NCBI GenBank assembly: GCA_036742455.1
Contig: DAINQU010000003.1
Coordinates: 1-64,000, forward strand
Source: CAIKZZ01 sp036742455
Lineage (GTDB): Bacteria; Pseudomonadota; Gammaproteobacteria; Steroidobacterales; Steroidobacteraceae
Reading direction: 5' to 3'
DNA: 64,000 nt
The position numbers were made by a program, and so were the translations under genes. How positions within the stretch are numbered: position 1 is the stretch's first letter; every line of letters begins with the position of its first letter. This document shows, piece after piece, positions 61,369 through 64,000 of this stretch. The notes under the pieces were generated by a model. That model was not told where the DNA came from. It made no database searches and worked only from the letters and a program-made list of their open reading frames with translations.

Positions 61369-63543
61369 ATGCAGACGGTCCGTTCGGCACTCGTGTTCAT
61401 CGCCACCGCCGCACTCGTTGTCGGCTGTGCCACCGCGCCCACGCAGCCGAATCGGTCATGGACGCCCCCCGCCACACCGACCATCACGCACGTCGATGTC
61501 TATCACGGGGTGGCGGTGCAGGATCCCTATCGCTGGCTCGAGCAACTGGACGACGCTCGCGTCCACACGTGGGTCGACGCGCAGAATGCCTATACCCAGC
61601 CGATTCTGAACGCATTGCCGGGCCGCGAGCCGTTTCGGCGCCGCATGCTTGAACTGTGGAACTACGAACGCTTCGGTGCCTCGTTGTCGGGCGGCCACTC
61701 GTACGTCGTTCCGGAGGAACATGCCGGCCGTCTGTTCTACCTGCACAACGACGGCGCGCAGGACCAGAGCGTGCTCACCGTACTCGATGCCGGTGCCACC
61801 GAGCCCAGAGTACTCCTCGACCCGAACACGTTATCCAAGGACCATGCCACGGCGCTCGCAGGCTATTCCGTGTCGCCGGACGGGGCCTATCTCAGCTACC
61901 TCACCTCCGACGGCGGCACGGACTGGAAAACCATCCACGTTCGCTCCGTTGCCACTGGCCTCGACCTGCCCGAGACACTTAGCCTCGTCAAATTCACGGG
62001 AACGTCGTGGTCTGCGGACGGGCGTGGTTTTTATTATTCCCGCTATCCCGCCCTTGAAAATGGCAAGGGCGGGGATGACTCGCGCCAAGTCAGCGTGTGG
62101 TTTCACACGCTGAATACGCCGGAAGAGTCGGATCGTTTCGTCTATGCCGTGACAAACGACACAAACCGCAACCCCTATGCCACCGTCAGTGATGACGGGC
62201 ATCAACTGGTCATCCACGTGTCGGATAGCTACGTGCAGAGTGGCGTTCTATTGATGGATCTCGATGACCCTGATGCGGACGCAACGCCCTTATTGAACGA
62301 TTACGATGCCCGTTACGACTATCTCGGCAATGACGGGGATTGGTACTACTTTCTCACCACGCAAGCAGCAGCAAACGGCCGAATCATCGCGGTTGACCGC
62401 CGCCATCCACAGAAATCCTCCTGGCGCACGGTAGTGCCCGAGCAGTCGGAAGCAATCGACGGCGTTCAATATGCCGCTCAGCACTTCGTCATTCGCTATC
62501 TCAAGGATGCTCACAGCGTCGTTCGCGTGGCAGACCTCGACGGTCACCTGGAAAGTCTGCCGTTGCCCGGTTTGGGCGAAGTCGTCGGCTTTGACGGAGA
62601 CCGTCACGCTGCCCACTTGTATTACGCCTACACGGACTACCTCACACCCCAGTCCATCTATCGCCTCGATCTGATGTCGATGCGTACGGAGCTGTTTCGT
62701 GCGCCGCGTATGGAATTCGACGCAAAGGCGTACGTGACCGAGCAGGTGTTCTACACCTCAAAAGACGGCACGAAAGTGCCGATGTACATCACACACCGTC
62801 GCGATATTCCGCGGGATGGAACGAGGCCGACGATGTTGTACGGCTACGGCGGTTTTAATTCCCCGCAATTGCCCGCCTTCAGCGTCCCCGTGGCCGTGTG
62901 GCTCGAAAAAGGCGGTGTGTACGCGGTGGCTAATTTACGCGGTGGTTCGGAGTACGGCGAGGCTTGGCACGCGGCAGGCACGAAAACGCACAAGCAGAAT
63001 GTATTTGACGACTTCATTGCCGCAGCCGAATGGCTGCAGAAAAATGGCTGGACGAATCGCGACCGTCTCGTGATTCGCGGCCGTAGCAACGGCGGATTGC
63101 TGGTCGGTGCGACGTTAACTCAACGTCCGGACTTGTACGCGGCCGCTCTGCCCGCGGTCGGCGTCATGGACATGCTTCGGTACCACACGGCCAGTGCGAA
63201 CGCGCGTGGATGGTCCTCCGATTTCGGCCTGTCCGAAGATCCTGAAGAATTTAAGGCACTCTTAGCCTATTCCCCAGTACACAACGTTCATGCCGGTACG
63301 TGTTACCCGGCGACCCTCATCACCACGGCGGAACACGATGATCGCGTCGTGCCGTGGCACAGTTACAAGTTCGCCGCCGCTTTGCAATCGGCTCAATCAC
63401 CTCAGTGCAATCACCCCATATTGCTGCGCGTCGAAACTCGCGCCGGACACGGTAACGACCGCCCCGTGTGGATGCAGGTAGAGGACTATGCCGAACAATG
63501 GGCCTTTGCGGCCGCGGCCATGCAATTCGGAATCACGCCGTGA
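61369..63543 (+). CDS. prolyl oligopeptidase family (S9A) serine peptidase, lipoprotein
   Basis: 724 aa. Lipoprotein signal with lipobox VVGC (Cys21). A seven-bladed propeller region (about 80-420) precedes the alpha/beta hydrolase domain with catalytic Ser573 in GRSNGGLLVG, Asp in EHDDRVVPWHS (657/658) and His694 in RAGHGNDRP. Such enzymes cleave short peptides after Pro. Export as a lipoprotein suggests periplasmic peptide use. Its stop overlaps the next gene's GTG. Confidence 0.93.
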   Translation: MQTVRSALVFIATAALVVGCATAPTQPNRSWTPPATPTITHVDVYHGVAVQDPYRWLEQLDDARVHTWVDAQNAYTQPILNALPGREPFRRRMLELWNYERFGASLSGGHSYVVPEEHAGRLFYLHNDGAQDQSVLTVLDAGATEPRVLLDPNTLSKDHATALAGYSVSPDGAYLSYLTSDGGTDWKTIHVRSVATGLDLPETLSLVKFTGTSWSADGRGFYYSRYPALENGKGGDDSRQVSVWFHTLNTPEESDRFVYAVTNDTNRNPYATVSDDGHQLVIHVSDSYVQSGVLLMDLDDPDADATPLLNDYDARYDYLGNDGDWYYFLTTQAAANGRIIAVDRRHPQKSSWRTVVPEQSEAIDGVQYAAQHFVIRYLKDAHSVVRVADLDGHLESLPLPGLGEVVGFDGDRHAAHLYYAYTDYLTPQSIYRLDLMSMRTELFRAPRMEFDAKAYVTEQVFYTSKDGTKVPMYITHRRDIPRDGTRPTMLYGYGGFNSPQLPAFSVPVAVWLEKGGVYAVANLRGGSEYGEAWHAAGTKTHKQNVFDDFIAAAEWLQKNGWTNRDRLVIRGRSNGGLLVGATLTQRPDLYAAALPAVGVMDMLRYHTASANARGWSSDFGLSEDPEEFKALLAYSPVHNVHAGTCYPATLITTAEHDDRVVPWHSYKFAAALQSAQSPQCNHPILLRVETRAGHGNDRPVWMQVEDYAEQWAFAAAAMQFGITP

Positions 63544-64000
63544 AGAAACCGACATACCTCGACCTGGTTCGCCAAAAGCGCGCCGCGCAGAATGAAAACT
63601 GGTCGCGCGGACCGTTGCCTGAACCGATCGATTTGCGAACCTGTCCGGACTTTGATCTCGGCACGTGGCGGGTTGAAGTCCAAGCCGCTCGCGTTGTGCG
63701 AGGTCCTCGCGTGCTGGAACTCGACGAACACGCATTACGCGCCGTCGTGCTTATCGCGCAGGCCGGCAGCACAGGCATTCGTCGGGATATTCTCTGCTTA
63801 CATCTCTACGGCCCGGTGCGCCCTGAAAATCACCCGACCAAATTACGGCGAATCACGAGCTTCCTCCGACGCGCCTTAGGCGACGACGGTTCCGTTCGGC
63901 TGGTCAACACGGCAAACGATGGCTATGCCTTCGAGACCGGCGCGCCCGTAGAGGGGCGTATGGCGCTCGACGCGTATGACCACGAGTCGCCGATGCGCGT
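63540..64000 (+). CDS. winged-helix (CadC/OmpR-type) transcriptional regulator, partial
   Basis: Open from GTG 63540 (overlapping the peptidase stop as GTGA) to the window edge, at least 153 codons, so the C-terminus is missing. Residues 38-130 read as a trans-regulatory winged helix: FDLGTWRVEVQAARVVRG, then a recognition-helix region RRITSFLRRALGDDG and the closing wing NDGYAFETG. CadC-type regulators often add a TM segment and sensor domain, which cannot be seen here. Coupling to the peptidase suggests shared control. Confidence 0.75.
   Translation, partial: MKKPTYLDLVRQKRAAQNENWSRGPLPEPIDLRTCPDFDLGTWRVEVQAARVVRGPRVLELDEHALRAVVLIAQAGSTGIRRDILCLHLYGPVRPENHPTKLRRITSFLRRALGDDGSVRLVNTANDGYAFETGAPVEGRMALDAYDHESPMR

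Noticed and set aside
1..64000. CRISPR array or rRNA operon
   Set aside because: No regularly spaced direct repeats of 24-40 nt and no rRNA signature sequence were seen; the only direct repeats of note are the short CCTGTACA motifs.

Overview
The window looks like a stretch of a gammaproteobacterial chromosome with high G+C. The right half (about 29.3-64 kb) is typical gammaproteobacterial housekeeping DNA: thpR/pncC-recA-recX-alaS-csrA-tRNA-Ser, mutS, aspS-fmdB-clpB, pgeF-rluD, bamD, nadE, sucCD, pilABCD-coaE-zapD-yacG. The genus cannot be named from the sequence alone.

The left 29 kb is different. It lies between tRNA-Arg(ACG) (4-80) and tRNA-Ser(GCT) (29293-29383), both on the minus strand. 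These two tRNAs are neighbours downstream of csrA in well-studied gammaproteobacteria such as E. coli, so the DNA between them is probably acquired or rearranged. It holds: (i) a six-gene run of circularly permuted ATP-grasp, alpha-E, transglutaminase-like, Anbu proteasome-like protease, M20 amidohydrolase and DUF885 lipoprotein (340-7416), preceded by a near-perfect NtrC-type site and a sigma-54 -24/-12 promoter; (ii) a probable rhodoquinone-biosynthesis gene rquA; (iii) a stand-alone EF-G gene with a divergent switch I region; (iv) a VOC protein and an EamA transporter; (v) an RND efflux tripartite operon; (vi) an intergenic array of CCTGTACA motifs followed by a multicopper oxidase/SCO/cytochrome c operon; (vii) a convergent FecI-FecR-TonB-receptor operon; (viii) a small islet with an AbiE toxin-antitoxin pair and a Fic protein, bounded by tRNA-Ser on one side and a degenerate tRNA-Ser 3' fragment on the other.

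From 29.3 to 38 kb, minus-strand genes run in two blocks: csrA, alaS, recX, recA, and a translationally coupled five-gene set (UbiA-family prenyltransferase, GT-C glycosyltransferase, YidB-like, pncC, thpR). mutS is on the plus strand. A minus-strand block then carries clpB (with a sigma-32 promoter), fmdB, aspS and an alpha/beta hydrolase, followed by a ZIP transporter, pgeF and rluD. bamD (plus) converges on nadE-sucD-sucC. SucD and the FmdB-like protein both carry long Lys/Ala/Pro-rich, histone-H1-like C-terminal tails, which are unusual for their families.

From 54.3 kb to the end everything is on the plus strand: pilA (own promoter and terminator), pilB-pilC-pilD-coaE, zapD-yacG-GST, a prolyl-oligopeptidase lipoprotein, and the start of a winged-helix regulator cut by the window edge. 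The observations most worth a second look are nitrogen-type control of the Anbu operon and its two extra hydrolases, the CCTGTACA array, the tRNA-bounded AbiE/Fic islet with an operator-like palindrome at fic, rquA, and the histone-like tails.
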